Assembly: GCA_026770585.1 (NCBI GenBank)
Contig: MU646780.1
Span: forward strand, 81,271 to 95,325
Origin: Baffinella frigidus
Lineage: Eukaryota > Cryptophyceae > Cryptomonadales > Baffinellaceae
Length of the DNA: 14,055 nucleotides
Direction: 5' to 3'
Under the pieces are notes generated by a model. That model made no database searches, had not been told where the DNA came from, and saw nothing but the letters and a program-made list of their open reading frames with translations. The translations under genes were made by a program, and so were the position numbers. The first letter of the stretch is position 1. Each line of letters starts with the position of its first letter. This document shows, one piece after another, positions 9,301 to 12,300 of this stretch.

Positions 9301-12300
9301 CATTTTCTTCTGGTTCTTCTTCTGATTGTTTGCTCTCAAGTCTGGAGATGCGTTGCCCCACAGCCAGTGGGCGTTGAGCTAGAGCGCCCGCGTGACCGGT
9401 CACACGGACGCCGAAGCCAGACGGTCGGTCGTGACTGCCTTGCGTGTTCCTAGCGTCAATAAAGACGCTGTGCAGAGAAGTTGGCCACGGGAATCAATGG
9501 AAAATCGAGAAATTGGAGCCATTTTGTCGACTTTTGAGAGATTTAGTACCATAAATTTCTCAAAAGTGGACAAAATGGCTCCAATTTTCACATTTTCCCA
9601 TTTTTCGGTGGCCAACTTCTCTGCACAGCGCTCTACCCTCGTCAGATCACCAACACTACCCTCGAACCGTGTCGTGTCCAACCCCGTACTGATCAGATCC
9701 TGTGTCGTGTCCAGCCCCGTACTGATGCGAGCGTATGTCTTGCTCAGGTCCGGGACGACAGGGACGGTGCGGTTCTGCTCTCCAGAGATGCTGGACGAGA
9801 TGTTCCCGGACGGGGTGTGCGACGCCGGCACCTTCTCCCCCCACAGGCACCCTCAACCCTAAACCTTAAACCCTAAACCCTGAACTCTGAACCCTGAACC
9901 CTGAACCCTGAACCCCAAACTCCAAACCCCAAACCCTAAACCCTAACACCTAAACCCTGAACGCCAAACCCCAAACCCCAAAACCCCAAACCCCAAACCC
10001 CAAACCCCAAAACCCAAAACCCCAACCCCCAACCCCAAACCCCAAACTCCAAACCCCAAATCCCAAACCCTAAACCCTAAACCCTAAACCCAAAACCCCT
10101 AACCCCAAACCCCAAACCTGGATGGTCATCCAACTCCAAAACAGTCAAACCCCAAAATTGGGGGAACGTGAACCACTGGTCGACGAAGGCCGTCGTTTGG
10201 AGCCTTGGAGCCATTTTCCCCTAAACCTCAAACCAAAAACACCACACCCTACACCCCACACCCTACACCCTACACCCTACACCCTACATCCTAAACCTTA
10301 CACCCTGCACCCTACACTCTACACCCTACACCCTGCACCCTCATCCTAAACCCTAAACCTCAAACCTTGAAGGTCAGATCCTTTGACCATCAAACCCTAT
10401 CCCAGGCGGTACGTAAACGACTGGTCGACGAAGGCGGACGTGTGGAGCCTTGGAGCCATTTTCTTCTGCCTCTGCTTCTCGGAGCTGCCCTTCGAAGAAA
10501 TCGAAGACTTGCAGGTGCCACACTGCGGACTTCCAAGGGATTTTGAATAAACAATAAGCGATATGACCTAGGACTCTTTGGTAGGCAACCCGTAGGGACT
10601 TAGGGGGTTTCCTGCGGACAAGTTTACGGTGGGAGAGCCTCTCATGTTGGCTATCGTATGGATTGTTTTGTGGTGTGGTAAAGCTATGTCGAGACTGTTG
10701 GTTAATTGGTTATGTATAAATTGGTTAATTGGTTATGTTTAACCAATCGGTTAATTGGTTAATTGGTTATGTATAAATTGGTTATGTTTTGGCATTGACT
10801 CTGCAGGCAGTTGACTGAAGGTGGCAGCGTTTGTACGACGAGGCCTCGCCCGCCAGGTACAACCTTGGCAGCGTTTGTACCAGGAGGCGTCACCCTGGTA
10901 CTAACATTGCGCGCTTCTGTCAACTCTCGTACTTGCACGTGCGCTCATCTTTGGTGTGTTTCCTGAGATTCAATAATTGACGTTAAGAACGTTGCCCGTA
11001 GTGTTCTGTGTGGTAAGCCACCCAAGATCAGACGAGGAGCAATCGCAAAAGTCAATTTCTTGGATTTCAGGGGGAAATCGTCCACTTTTGGCGTCAGATT
11101 ACCTGAGAGGTAATCAGTTGGAGCCATTGTTTTTTACAATTGCTGCGCTTAAAATCTAGGGTGGGGTGGACGCCCCAATTCCGGCATCGGCGGAAACTCC
11201 CCCAGATAATCTCCTTTTCGACAGGCTCGCAAAACGTGCTATGATTAGCACGTGTTGTGCTTATAATAGTATTCGAACGCATGTTGGTTTCGGGTATGGT
11301 ACTTGTCCAGGTGGTGCTAGGGTTTATGGTTGAGGGTTGAGGGTTTAGGGTTTAGAGGGTTTCGGATATTGGGGCAGTCCGCCCAACGCCCAACCGAGCA
11401 TGATGGAGTTGCAGTGCTCTGCCAACCATAATCTTAAGTCAAATTCTCTGACAACTTACTGCCGAAGATCAGCAAGTTGATTTAAAGTGAAATGCCCACC
11501 AGCCCTCGACCCTCCGCCCGTGTCCCTCCCCCCTGCAGCTTTCCTGAATCCTGCCGCAGTGGCGCCCCAATCGGTACCAAGTTGATGATGGTCAACCTTC
11601 GCCCCTCCACCCCTGCCTCTTCCAGGCAGCATGCACCCTGCCATCAACCAATCCTGCTTCATGCATGGACCATAATACAAGCTAGGCCTGTGAAGAAATG
11701 ACCCGTTCCCAAACGCTCTACCCCATAAACCCAAATCCACCCCCCCCCAAAAAAAACTGATATTAAAAATGGCGGTGGCAGGAACTCGCGGAGGCGATCT
11801 CGGGAGCGAGGAGCGTGCCGCGCTCTTCGAATGGCCCTTGATGGTCAAATCCTTTGACCATCAAGTCATCGGGCGCGTTGGTGTGATCATCACACCAACG
11901 CGCCCGGGAACGTTGGTGTGATGATGCCATCACATCAACGAATCCTGTGAAGAAATGCTCGGCCCCCTACACCCACACCCGAAACCCGAAACAACGGTAG
12001 TGAATTCGATGACGAAAACCGGATTCTCGCGCGCGACGGCGACGTGGGGGATGTTGCTGATACAGTTTGTTCTCGGCAGGAACTCGCGGAGGCGATCTCG
12101 GGTGCGAGGAGTGTGCCGCGGCCTTCGAAGCCCGCGCGCCCCCCGTCCTTCCTCCTGCTTCTCGATGCTACGCTGCAGAGGTCGTGCACGTGGGGCGATG
12201 GAGAGAGCGGGAGGGAGAGAGGGCGAGAGGGAAAGAGGGGGAGAGGGGGAGAGGGCGAGAGGGAGAGAGGGAGAGAGGGAGAGAGGGAGACAGGGAGAGA

